Source: Vicinamibacterales bacterium
Lineage (GTDB): Bacteria; Acidobacteriota; Vicinamibacteria; Vicinamibacterales; Fen-181
Direction of reading: 5' to 3'
Assembly: GCA_036504215.1 (NCBI GenBank)
Contig: DASXVO010000038.1
Location: 47,629-111,628 of the forward strand
Length of the DNA stretch: 64,000 nt
Shown here: positions 8,444 to 16,394 of the stretch, piece by piece
How the letters are laid out: each line of letters begins with the position of its first letter
How positions within the stretch are numbered: position 1 is the first letter of the stretch
Translations under genes and position numbers: made by a program
The notes under the pieces: model-generated
Seen by the model: only the letters and a program-made list of their open reading frames with translations
The model's database searches: none
What the model was told of the DNA's origin: nothing

Positions 8444-10461
8444 GGACGCAACCCCGGGTTGACGTCGCGGTTCGGCTGCCGGCCGAGCCCGAGCTTGCAC
8501 GAGCCGCCTTGTTCGAGCGGCGTGCCCGGCGACGGGTACTGCTCGAGCACGATGCCGTCGCCGGCAAGGCGCGCGCTCAATCCGAGGCGCGCGAGCACTC
8601 GAAGCGCCTCGCGTCCACTCAGACCGCGCAGTTCCGGCAGCACGATCTGGCCGGACGCATCGGCCCCCGGCGGGGGCAGAATGGTGAGCGGCACGGCCGG
8701 CCCCGCAACCCTGACGGCGCCGTCCGGATGGCGGACCAGCACCGGGGGAACCGGGTTGATCGTGGGGCAGACGGCCAGATGCCGCAGGGCGTCCTCCGCG
8801 ATCCGCTTGAACACGGGGGCCGAGACCACTCCACCGTAGTAGCCGTGACCGTGCGGCGAGTCGATGACGACGATAATCGTGAGCACCGGACTTCGCGACG
8901 GCACGAAGCCGACGAACGACGAGTTGTAGTCGGTCTTCGAATAGTGCCCGTTGACCAGCTTGCCGGCGGTTCCGGTCTTGCCGGCAACGGTGAAGCCCTC
9001 GATGGCCGCCGTCTTGGCCGTGCCGCGCTCCACGACACCTTCCATGATCGACGTGAGTTCAGCCGCCGTCTCCGGCGTCACGGCCCGGCGGATGACCTTC
9101 CGCGGGACCACCGCCCGCCTGTTGCCCTCGATCACCGCCCTGAGCACCCGCGGCTGCAACAGTTCACCGCCATTCGCGACGGCGCTCGCCGCGGCTGCCA
9201 TCTGGAGCGGCGTCACCCCAATCTCGTAGCCCATCGAGACGGATGCCAGCGTGCTGTCGGTCCACTTCGCGGGATCCCAGACGATGCCGGCGTTCTCGCT
9301 GGGGAAATCGGGCGAGAGACGCGTCCCGAAACCGTAGCGCCGGACGAACCGACCGAGCCGGTCGGCCCCTATCCGGAAGCCGATCTTCGCCGCGCCGATG
9401 TTGCTCGACTTCACGATCACATCGACGAAGGAAAGCACCCAGTGGGGGGTCGTGTCCCTGATGAGCCTGGAGCCGAACGCGTATTGCCCGGCGCCCGTGT
9501 CGATCATGTCGCCCGGCGACATCACCTTCTCATCGAGCGCGGCCGAGGCGGTCACGATCTTGAACGTGGAGCCCGGTTCGTAGACGTCCTGCACGGCCCG
9601 ATTCCGGCGCTCGTCTTCCGGCGCCTTGCCGAACGCGTTCGGGTTGAACGTCGGCTCGTTGGCCATCGCCAGGATTTCGCCGGTCGTGGGATCCATGATC
9701 ACCACGCTGCCACCCCGGGCGTTGTTCTCCTTGACGCCGATTTGCAGCTCGCGTTCGGCGATGTGCTGCAGGTATTCGTCGATGGTCAACTCGAGCGTCG
9801 CACCCGGCACCGGCGGATCGCCCACCCGGCTGAACGTGTGCTGCAGGGCGTCGTTCTGGACGAGCACCATCCCTGATCGCCCCCGGACCGTCCGGTCATA
9901 CGTCGCCTCGAGACCGCTCAGTCCGTTGCCATCGACGCCGACGTAGCCGAGCAGGTGCGCCGCAAGCTCGCGATTCGGATAGAACCGCCGCGGCTTCGCC
10001 ATCAGGCCGATCCCCTCGAGCTTCAGAGCGCTGACGCGACGGGCCTGTTCGATCGAGACCTGCCGGCGCACGTACGCGAAGTACGCGGTGTGACGGTCGA
10101 GCCGCTTCGTCAGGTCGGCGACCTCCGCAGGTCCGCAGTCACCGAGCGCCTCGCACAGTCGGGCGGCTGTAGCGGCGGGTATCTGCACGTCTGCCGGTAC
10201 CGCGATGACGGCGTCCCCATCGACGCTGTACGCGAGCAGGCGGCCGTGGCGATCGAGGAACTCTCCCCGCCGCGCGGGCACCTCAATCAGCCGCATCTGC
10301 TGGCGCTCGGCCAGCGCCTGGAACTCCTGGTGCTGGTAGACCTGCAGGTCCACGAGGCGGCCGACGATGCCGACCGACCAGAGGGCGAAGATCGCGCCGA
10401 CGATCAGGAGGCGGGTGCGGACCACGCGTCGCCAGGCGTTCGCAGCGGGCTGTTCGACCAT
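8440..10461 (-). CDS. ftsI: Septal transpeptidase FtsI/PBP3-type with C-terminal PASTA domain
   Basis: Membrane-anchored class B penicillin-binding protein that crosslinks septal peptidoglycan with FtsW. The 673-residue protein has one N-terminal membrane helix (about 16-36) and a PBP dimerisation domain. The catalytic motifs are STFK (298-301), SSN (352-354) and KTGT (495-498). After the transpeptidase domain comes a single PASTA domain (about 607-665, LPELRGLSGREALRVLARLG). This C-terminal PASTA is common in SpoVD-type and many non-proteobacterial FtsI proteins. It lies nine bases after ftsL and overlaps murE by four bases. Confidence 0.96.
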   Translation of the reverse strand: MVEQPAANAWRRVVRTRLLIVGAIFALWSVGIVGRLVDLQVYQHQEFQALAERQQMRLIEVPARRGEFLDRHGRLLAYSVDGDAVIAVPADVQIPAATAARLCEALGDCGPAEVADLTKRLDRHTAYFAYVRRQVSIEQARRVSALKLEGIGLMAKPRRFYPNRELAAHLLGYVGVDGNGLSGLEATYDRTVRGRSGMVLVQNDALQHTFSRVGDPPVPGATLELTIDEYLQHIAERELQIGVKENNARGGSVVIMDPTTGEILAMANEPTFNPNAFGKAPEDERRNRAVQDVYEPGSTFKIVTASAALDEKVMSPGDMIDTGAGQYAFGSRLIRDTTPHWVLSFVDVIVKSSNIGAAKIGFRIGADRLGRFVRRYGFGTRLSPDFPSENAGIVWDPAKWTDSTLASVSMGYEIGVTPLQMAAAASAVANGGELLQPRVLRAVIEGNRRAVVPRKVIRRAVTPETAAELTSIMEGVVERGTAKTAAIEGFTVAGKTGTAGKLVNGHYSKTDYNSSFVGFVPSRSPVLTIIVVIDSPHGHGYYGGVVSAPVFKRIAEDALRHLAVCPTINPVPPVLVRHPDGAVRVAGPAVPLTILPPPGADASGQIVLPELRGLSGREALRVLARLGLSARLAGDGIVLEQYPSPGTPLEQGGSCKLGLGRQPNRDVNPGLRP

Positions 10462-10470
10462 GAGGCACTC

Positions 10471-10872
10471 CTACCGCTTGGCGACAACCGACGATGGCGG
10501 CTGATCGGGCGGCACGACCCGCTCGATCACGATGGCGTTGGTGGGCGTGGGCGCGACGAGATTCAGCTCAGTCGTTGCGAGCTTCTCGATACGGGCGGGG
10601 GACCGCAGCGTTTCGATCTCGAGGCGCAGATGGCGCGCCGTGCCCTCCTCTCGCGCCCGCGCCCGCTGCACATCCTCGAGCCGGTAGCCGTGCGAGATCA
10701 GACCATATCGCTGCCAGCCGTCGAACAGCGCCGCGACCACCAGCACCAGGCCGATGAGCAGCCAGCGGCGGAACTCACGCTGACGCGCCGGATCCACCTC
10801 CAGCCGAATCGGTTGGTTGGGGATCGGCGGATTGACCTCGAAGCCGATCGTGTCGATGGCCCTGCCGTGCAT
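10471..10872 (-). CDS. ftsL: FtsL-like cell-division protein
   Basis: Small bitopic membrane protein of 133 residues in the canonical ftsL slot between rsmH and ftsI. It has a cytoplasmic tail of about 35 residues, one hydrophobic helix (LLIGLVLVVAALF) and then a periplasmic heptad-like segment (RARAREEGTARHLRLEIETL) typical of the FtsL/DivIC coiled coil, ending in a Pro-rich tail. In known systems FtsL binds FtsB and FtsQ and activates FtsWI. The ATG at 10872 is chosen because AAAGGA lies seven bases upstream; an in-frame start at 10896 would overlap rsmH. Sequence conservation in this family is weak, so context carries much of the call. Confidence 0.82.
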   Translation of the reverse strand: MHGRAIDTIGFEVNPPIPNQPIRLEVDPARQREFRRWLLIGLVLVVAALFDGWQRYGLISHGYRLEDVQRARAREEGTARHLRLEIETLRSPARIEKLATTELNLVAPTPTNAIVIERVVPPDQPPSSVVAKR

Positions 10873-10888
10873 GCCCCGGTCCTTTCGC

Positions 10889-11776
10889 TCACGCAATCCG
10901 TTCGAGTGCCCGCAGCCGCGCGCTGCGCGCCCGCGGGTTCGCCACGACCTCCTCGTCGGTGGGTGGCAGCGGCTTCTTCGTCAGGATTCGGAACGACCCC
11001 TGTTCTTGCGTGACCAACCGTCGCAGCGTGTGCTTGACGATCCGGTCTTCCAATGAATGAAAGGCGATCATCGCCAGCCGTCCGTTCGGCGCGAGCCGTT
11101 GGCAGGCGTGGCCGATGAACGCGTCGAGTCCTTCGAGTTCCTCGTTCACCCGGATGCGCAGCGCCTGAAACGTGCGCGTGGCCGGATGGATCGGGCTGTA
11201 TCCGCGGCGCGGGACGGCGCGCCGGACGATCGCGGCCAACTGCCCCGTCGTCGCAACCGGCGCTTCCTGTCTCGCCTCGACTATTGCCCGTGCAATCCGT
11301 CGTGAGTACCGCTCCTCGCCGAACTGATAGACGAGGTCGGCGAGTTCCTTCTCCGGCAGCCCGGCAATCAGGTCGGCTGCGGTGATCCCCGACGACCGGT
11401 CCATGCGCATGTCGAGGGGCTCGTCGCGTTGAAAGCTGAAGCCCCGGCCTTCGCCGTCGAACTGCAGCGACGAGACACCGAGATCGACGAGGACGCCGTC
11501 CACCCGGTCGATGGTGCGCGCGTCGAGCACACGGTTCAGCTCGCGGTAGTCGGCGTGCACGAGAACGACGCGTTCCCCCCAGCGAGCCAGCCGGTCGGAC
11601 GCCACCGCGAGCGCATCGGCGTCGCGATCGATCCCGACCACGCGCGTGGCGCCGGCTTCGAGCAGCGCGTCCGCATGCCCACCCAGCCCGATCGTGCAGT
11701 CGACAAACAGTCCGCCACGAGCCGGTGCGAGAGCCGTCAGCACTTCCGCTCTCATGACCGGCACGTGTCCGGGCAT
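10889..11776 (-). CDS. rsmH: 16S rRNA (cytosine(1402)-N4)-methyltransferase RsmH (MraW)
   Basis: S-adenosylmethionine-dependent enzyme that methylates N4 of C1402 in 16S rRNA; it habitually follows mraZ in dcw clusters. The 295-residue protein starts HVPVMRAEVL, then has the SAM-binding segment VDCTIGLGGHADALLEAG. Further RsmH blocks are LVDLGVSSLQFD, DEPLDMRMD and AFHSLEDRIVKHTL. The ATG at 11776 shares its A with the mraZ stop (TGATG); a GTG one codon earlier is possible. Confidence 0.97.
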   Translation of the reverse strand: MPGHVPVMRAEVLTALAPARGGLFVDCTIGLGGHADALLEAGATRVVGIDRDADALAVASDRLARWGERVVLVHADYRELNRVLDARTIDRVDGVLVDLGVSSLQFDGEGRGFSFQRDEPLDMRMDRSSGITAADLIAGLPEKELADLVYQFGEERYSRRIARAIVEARQEAPVATTGQLAAIVRRAVPRRGYSPIHPATRTFQALRIRVNEELEGLDAFIGHACQRLAPNGRLAMIAFHSLEDRIVKHTLRRLVTQEQGSFRILTKKPLPPTDEEVVANPRARSARLRALERIA

Positions 11777-12243
11777 CACGTGTCCTGCGCGGCGCTGCCA
11801 CGGCGCAGCAGGTCAGCCACCACCCGCATGTCGTCGTCGTTGAACGGCTCCTGCACGAGCTTCGTACGCAGTCGCTCGAGGTTCCAGACTTGCAGATGGT
11901 CGTAGTCGCCGACCACATCCACCTCGCCGGTCATCGCCGTCTGCTCGCGCAGGCGCGGATGAACCAGAACGCGTCCCTGGTTGTCGATCTCCGCCGCCTG
12001 ACCGTAGAAGCTGGTATGCTGGAAGAAGCGGTTGATGGCGGGATCGCGTACGAGCCCTTGCGCCCCGAGGCGGCGCTCGAGTTCGGCCCAGACGGGCATG
12101 GGGTAGATGCGGACGCAGTCACCCGCAAAGCTGGTCACGAAGAGCTGGCGCCCGTGCCGTTCCTCGATGAGGGTGAGGAAGTCGCGAGGGATCTTCAGCC
12201 GGCTTTTGTCGTCGATCTTCGCCGGGAAGCTGCCCCGAAACAT
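11776..12243 (-). CDS. mraZ: Transcriptional regulator MraZ
   Basis: First gene of the dcw operon: a DNA-binding protein of the SpoVT/AbrB fold with two tandem MraZ domains, known in other bacteria to bind its own promoter. The ATG at 12243 gives 155 residues starting MFRGSFPAKIDDKSRLKIP, the canonical MraZ N-terminus; the frame is open further upstream but that region is promoter and operator DNA. The second domain begins near residue 75 (ASFYGQ-like TSFYGQAAEIDNQGRVLVHP). Three GTGG boxes with a 10-bp period lie immediately upstream, so autoregulation is likely. Confidence 0.96.
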   Translation of the reverse strand: MFRGSFPAKIDDKSRLKIPRDFLTLIEERHGRQLFVTSFAGDCVRIYPMPVWAELERRLGAQGLVRDPAINRFFQHTSFYGQAAEIDNQGRVLVHPRLREQTAMTGEVDVVGDYDHLQVWNLERLRTKLVQEPFNDDDMRVVADLLRRGSAAQDT

Positions 12244-12250
12244 CCGCGTC

Positions 12251-12276
12251 CTCCACTTGACTCCACCTGAGACCAC
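12251..12276 (-). promoter_or_regulatory. MraZ operator: three GTGG boxes at 10-bp spacing
   Basis: On the minus strand GTGGTC (12276-12271), GTGGAG (12266-12261) and GTGGAG (12256-12251) repeat with an exact 10-bp period, placing them on one face of the helix. They lie between the -10 box and the mraZ start codon, eight bases from the ATG. Direct GTGG/TGGG-type repeats at about 10-bp spacing upstream of mraZ are the recognised MraZ binding pattern, so this is a probable autoregulatory operator for the whole dcw cluster. Confidence 0.8.
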
Positions 12277-12280
12277 TCGG

Positions 12281-12309
12281 ATGGTAGAAGACCTGCAGAG
12301 CCTTGTCAA
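12281..12309 (-). promoter_or_regulatory. Housekeeping sigma promoter of the dcw operon
   Basis: A perfect -35 box TTGACA (12309-12304) and a -10 box TACCAT (12286-12281) are separated by exactly 17 bases on the minus strand. Transcription would start near 12274, inside the run of MraZ boxes, which suits repression by promoter occlusion. Confidence 0.75.
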
Positions 12310-12518
12310 TCACTAAGAAACAGAGGGGGTTGGCCTTGCGTGCAGCCTCGTCAGATATTCGCCTTTGATTCGCTTTTTCCCGCCGCCAGGGCTCGACTCG
12401 GAAGCTACACGCCGCGCGCTCACCGGCCCGCCCGGGCCCCGGATCAACTGCCGGCCGGAACAGGTTGGAGGAGAGCGCGGATGTCCAGGCGGTGACCGTG
12501 ATAGCATGTCCGTTTGCC

Positions 12519-13613
12519 ATGCTACGCACCGCATTGATCGGATTCCCATCCTCGGGCAAGACGACGCTCTTCCAGCTGATGACGAGCCAGCACGAGGCCC
12601 CCAAGGGCGGCCACGGCAAGCTGGAGGCGGTCATCGGCGTCGCGCGGGTACCCGACGCCCGTGTCGCGCGGCTGGCCGAGCTGTACAAACCCAAGAAGAC
12701 GACACCCGCCACGGTCGAGTTCGCGGATTTGGCGGGTCCAGGTCGCACCGGCGCGCAGGCCCTGCTCGACGTCGCGCCGTACCGGAACGCCGACGCGCTC
12801 GTCCACGTGATTCGGGCCTTCCGCGATCCGTCGGTGACGCATCACGCGGAGACGCTCAGTCCGGCCTTTGACGCACAGGCGATGGAAGACGAACTTCTCC
12901 TCGCCGATCTCGCGGTGACCGAGAAGCGCCTGGAGCGGATCGAGCGCGACCTCAAGAAGGGCCGGACGCCGGAACTCGAACGCGAGCGTGCCCTGATCCT
13001 CCGCTGCAAGAGCTCGCTCGAAGAGGGTTTGCCGCTTCGCGGCGTGACGATGACCGACGACGAGCGGAAGCTGCTCCGCGGCTTCCAGTTCCTGTCGGCC
13101 AAGCCGTTGCTGCTCGTGATCAACATGGACGAAGCGGATACGAACCTGCTGGCCGACGGCGCCCGGGCCGCGGAGAGCGCCGGCCTCACGGCGTTTCTGT
13201 CCCGTGCCGGAACGCGTGCGGTTGCGGTCTGCGCGAAGATCGAACTGGAGATTGCCCAACTCGACGCCGCCGATGCCCGGGCCTTTCTCGCCGACCTCGG
13301 CCTGGCCGAGCCTGGCGTCAATCGCGTCATCAGCACCACGTACGACCTGCTCGGCTACATCTCGTTTCTCACCGCCGGGGAGGATGAGTGCCGGGCGTGG
13401 TCGATCCCGCGCGGCACGCCGGCCCAGTTGGCGGCCGCCGAGATTCACAGCGACATCGCACGCGGCTTCATCCGCGCCGAAGTCGTGCGCTTCGAACACC
13501 TCGTGGCCCGCGGGTCGCTGGCGATCTGCCGGGAGCACGGCGAGGTCCGCCTCGAGGGCAAGGAATACGTCGTCGAGGACGGTGACGTCATCAACTTCCG
13601 ATTCGCGACCTAG
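12519..13613 (+). CDS. YchF/OLA1-like P-loop ATPase with TGS domain, divergent P-loop
   Basis: The 364-residue protein has the YchF layout: a G domain, a helical arm inserted in it (about 130-190, Leu/Glu/Arg rich) and a C-terminal TGS-like domain ending VVEDGDVINFRFAT. The nucleotide loop reads GFPSSGKTTLF (about 8-18) instead of the usual NVGKS form. The specificity motif is NMDE, matching the NxxE motif that gives YchF its ATP preference. YchF binds ribosomes and modulates stress responses in other bacteria. This is probably a divergent subfamily rather than the universal YchF; a second copy may exist elsewhere. ATG at 12519 is chosen because the homologous part begins MLRTALIG. Confidence 0.82.
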   Translation: MLRTALIGFPSSGKTTLFQLMTSQHEAPKGGHGKLEAVIGVARVPDARVARLAELYKPKKTTPATVEFADLAGPGRTGAQALLDVAPYRNADALVHVIRAFRDPSVTHHAETLSPAFDAQAMEDELLLADLAVTEKRLERIERDLKKGRTPELERERALILRCKSSLEEGLPLRGVTMTDDERKLLRGFQFLSAKPLLLVINMDEADTNLLADGARAAESAGLTAFLSRAGTRAVAVCAKIELEIAQLDAADARAFLADLGLAEPGVNRVISTTYDLLGYISFLTAGEDECRAWSIPRGTPAQLAAAEIHSDIARGFIRAEVVRFEHLVARGSLAICREHGEVRLEGKEYVVEDGDVINFRFAT

Positions 13614-13615
13614 CG

Positions 13616-14659
13616 ATGTCCATCCGCACGGTACTCGTGTGCGAGGCGCAGGTGCCGCTCGTCGAGGGCGGCGCCGAGAGCCTCGTTCGCCAACTCGTGC
13701 ACCAGCTTCGGCTGCGTGGATACGTGGCCGGCCTCGTGTCGGTGCCGTTCAAGTGGTATCCCAAACAGGAAATCCTGACGCACGCGGCGGCCTGGCGCCT
13801 GCTGGATCTGAGTGAGAGCGACGGCCGTCCAATCGACCTGGTGATCGGCACGAAGTTCCCGTCCTATTTCGCGCGCCACCCGAACAAGGTCACCTGGCTC
13901 GTTCATCAGTACCGCGCGGTGTACGAGTTGTGCGGGACACCGTACAGCGACATCGAGCTCACCGAACTCGATCTCGGCCTGCGCGAGCGGATCTTCGGTC
14001 TCGATCGTGAGATGCTGCTCGAATCGCGGCGTATCTTCACGATCGCAAGAAACACGACCGCCCGGCTGGAGAAATACATCGGCATCTCGGCCCAGCCGCT
14101 CTACCATCCACCACGGCTCGCCGACCGTTTGCACGGTGGTCCTTTCGGAGACTACGTGCTCTCGGTCGGTCGGATCCAGGGGATCAAGCGCGTGGACATG
14201 GCCGTGCGTGCGATGCGGTTCGTCGACCCGCCGATTCGCCTCGTCGTGGTCGGCGAGGGCACCGAACGATCGAATGTCGAGCGCGTGGCCGGAGAATCGG
14301 GCGTGCTCGATCGCGTGCAGTTCCTCGGCAAACAGAGTGACGCGGAGTTGATCGACCTGTACGCCGGCGCCTTGGCAGTCATCTATCCGCCGTTCGACGA
14401 AGACTACGGCTACGTCACGCTCGAAGCGTTCCTCAGCGGGAAGCCCGTGATCACCGCCAGCGACTCGGGCGGCGTGCTGGAGTTCGTGGAAGACGGCGTC
14501 AACGGATGCGTCTGCGCTCCGGTGGATGAGGAGTTGGCACGCGCGATCAACACGCTCGCGGCCAGCCGTGCCCGCGCGGCGACGCTTGGCGCCGCCGGCC
14601 GCGAGCGGGCCGTCACCATCACGTGGGATCATGTGATCGAGGAACTGGTTGGCGGGTAG
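13616..14659 (+). CDS. Glycosyltransferase, GT4 family (GT-B fold)
   Basis: Predicted retaining glycosyltransferase of 347 residues acting on the cytoplasmic side of the membrane. The N-terminal half has the Gly-rich start (LVEGGAESLVRQL). The C-terminal Rossmann domain has YVLSVGRIQGIKRVDMAV, VGEGTERSN and the EX7E motif in DEDYGYVTLEAF, used by GT4 enzymes to hold the nucleotide sugar. It begins two bases after the ychF-like gene and heads a run of polysaccharide genes (two GT2 enzymes, two SDR enzymes, an aminotransferase). Sugar donor and acceptor cannot be told from sequence. Confidence 0.88.
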   Translation: MSIRTVLVCEAQVPLVEGGAESLVRQLVHQLRLRGYVAGLVSVPFKWYPKQEILTHAAAWRLLDLSESDGRPIDLVIGTKFPSYFARHPNKVTWLVHQYRAVYELCGTPYSDIELTELDLGLRERIFGLDREMLLESRRIFTIARNTTARLEKYIGISAQPLYHPPRLADRLHGGPFGDYVLSVGRIQGIKRVDMAVRAMRFVDPPIRLVVVGEGTERSNVERVAGESGVLDRVQFLGKQSDAELIDLYAGALAVIYPPFDEDYGYVTLEAFLSGKPVITASDSGGVLEFVEDGVNGCVCAPVDEELARAINTLAASRARAATLGAAGRERAVTITWDHVIEELVGG

Positions 14660-14710
14660 ACCAGGGCTGGGCAGCCAGTCAGGCGGCGGACTCAGACAGC
14701 AGGAGAGCCA

Positions 14711-15571
14711 GTGGCGGCACCACAGCAGACTTCCGTCGTCATTCCCGCATTCAACGAGGCCGCTGGTATCGGCGACGTCGTGGCCGGGCTGCGACGGGAG
14801 GCCGAGTGGCACGAGATTCTGGTGATCGACGACGGATCGCGGGACGACACGGCCCGGGTGGCTGCCGACGCCGGCGCTCGCGTGGTTCGTCACCCGTACA
14901 ACAAGGGAAACGGCGCCTCGGTGAAGAGCGGGATCCGGACGGCAACCGGCGAGTACATCCTGATCATCGACGCGGATGGCCAGCACCAGCCGGCGGACGC
15001 GACCCGCCTCGTGTCGCGGCTGGACGAGTACGACCTCGTGATCGGCGCGCGTGCCCACTCGACGCAGGCCACACTCGCCAGGCGCATGGGGAATCATCTG
15101 CTCAACGCGCTGGCCAGCTACCTCACGGGCCGGGCGATCCCCGATCTCACGTCGGGTTTCCGCGCCGCCCGGCGCCGGCACCTGCGCGAGTTCCTCCATC
15201 TGCTGCCCAACCAGTTCTCGACGCCGACGACCACAACCCTCGCGTTCTTGAAGGCGGGATACAACGTGCAGTTCGAGCCGGTCGAGGCGCGGCCCCGGAT
15301 CGGACACTCGAAGATTCGGCTGCTCCGCGACGGCGTGAAGTTCCTGCTGATTGTCCTGAAGGTCGTCACGATCTTCAGCCCGTGGCGCATCTTCCTTCCC
15401 GTCAGCCTGGCGGCCTTCTTCCTGGGCGGCGCGTACGCGGTGTGGACTGTCGCCACGCAATCGCACGTCACCAACTCCTCGGTGCTGCTGATCACGCTCG
15501 GCGTCATCGTGTTTCTGATGGGGCTGGTCTCCGAGCAGATCGCCTCGCTGCACTTCGAAAGACGGGAATAG
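14711..15571 (+). CDS. GT2 glycosyltransferase with two C-terminal membrane helices (DPM1/GtrB type)
   Basis: The 286-residue protein has the GT-A start SVVIPAFNEAAGIGDVV, VIDDGSRDDT and the metal-binding IIDADGQHQ. A C-terminal hydrophobic hairpin follows (about 220-275). This architecture matches polyprenyl-phosphate mannose/glucose synthases, which make a lipid-linked sugar donor for membrane GT-C transferases; a GT-C-like protein is encoded nearby at 22040. The start is GTG with GGAG eight bases upstream. Specificity is unknown. Confidence 0.85.
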   Translation: MAAPQQTSVVIPAFNEAAGIGDVVAGLRREAEWHEILVIDDGSRDDTARVAADAGARVVRHPYNKGNGASVKSGIRTATGEYILIIDADGQHQPADATRLVSRLDEYDLVIGARAHSTQATLARRMGNHLLNALASYLTGRAIPDLTSGFRAARRRHLREFLHLLPNQFSTPTTTTLAFLKAGYNVQFEPVEARPRIGHSKIRLLRDGVKFLLIVLKVVTIFSPWRIFLPVSLAAFFLGGAYAVWTVATQSHVTNSSVLLITLGVIVFLMGLVSEQIASLHFERRE

Positions 15572-15613
15572 CAGGGGTTCCGGCGGTCGCGCAGAATGGC
15601 CCGATGCATCTGC

Positions 15614-15643
15614 TTGCCCTTCAAGTGACGCCCGTGCTATGGT
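15614..15643 (+). promoter_or_regulatory. Possible promoter before the second GT2 gene
   Basis: TTGCCC at 15614-15619 and TATGGT at 15638-15643 are 18 bases apart, 17 bases before the ATG at 15660. Both boxes are only partial matches, so this could equally be read-through sequence. Confidence 0.25.
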
Positions 15644-15659
15644 TTAGCGCCTTCGTACC

Positions 15660-16394
15660 ATGTCGTCTCCACTCGAGAACACGCCTGTCGGGCTGACGGT
15701 CTTCTTTCCCGCCTACAACGACAGCGGCACCATCGCAAGCCTGGTGATCGCTGCCGTGCAGACGGCCGCCCGACTCACGCCCGATTTCGAGGTGCTGGTC
15801 ATCAACGACGGCAGCACCGATGCCACCGCCGAGATCATCGACGAGTTGGCGCGGCTCTACCCGCAGGTCCGGGCGATTCACCATGACCGCAACCGCGGGT
15901 ACGGCGGGGCGCTGCGGACCGGGTTCGGGTCGGCGACGAAGGATTTGATCTTCTACACCGACGGGGACGCACAGTACGACCCCCGCGAAATGGCCCGGCT
16001 CTGGGAGAGGATGTCGGATTCGGTGGATCTCGTGAACGGCTACAAGATCAGCCGATCCGACCCCCTGCACCGGATCCTCATCGGCCGGTGCTACCACTAT
16101 ACGGTCAAGCTGCTGTTCGGGCTGCGCGTGCGGGACGTGGACTGTGACTTCAGGCTGATGCGACGCACCATCTTCGAGCGCGTCCACCTCGAGAAGTCGA
16201 GCGGGGTGATTTGCCTCGAGATGATGAAGAAGATCACCGACGCGGGCTTCCGCGTCGTCGAGGTCCCGGTGCACCACTACCACCGCGCGTACGGCAAGTC
16301 ACAGTTCTTCAACTTCGGCCGCATCGCACGCACGGCAGTCGATGTCTTCCGGCTCTGGTGGGCGCTCGTCGTCCAGCACCGAACAGGCCAATGA
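15660..16394 (+). CDS. GT2 family glycosyltransferase
   Basis: A 244-residue GT-A enzyme with TVFFPAYNDSGTI at the N-terminus, VINDGSTDATAEI and the metal-site segment YTDGDAQYDP. No membrane helix is obvious after the catalytic domain. It resembles the dolichol-phosphate mannosyltransferase-like branch of GT2. Its stop overlaps the start of the following epimerase by four bases (ATGA), so the two are probably translated together and belong to one glycan pathway. The exact sugar is not predictable. Confidence 0.85.
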   Translation: MSSPLENTPVGLTVFFPAYNDSGTIASLVIAAVQTAARLTPDFEVLVINDGSTDATAEIIDELARLYPQVRAIHHDRNRGYGGALRTGFGSATKDLIFYTDGDAQYDPREMARLWERMSDSVDLVNGYKISRSDPLHRILIGRCYHYTVKLLFGLRVRDVDCDFRLMRRTIFERVHLEKSSGVICLEMMKKITDAGFRVVEVPVHHYHRAYGKSQFFNFGRIARTAVDVFRLWWALVVQHRTGQ

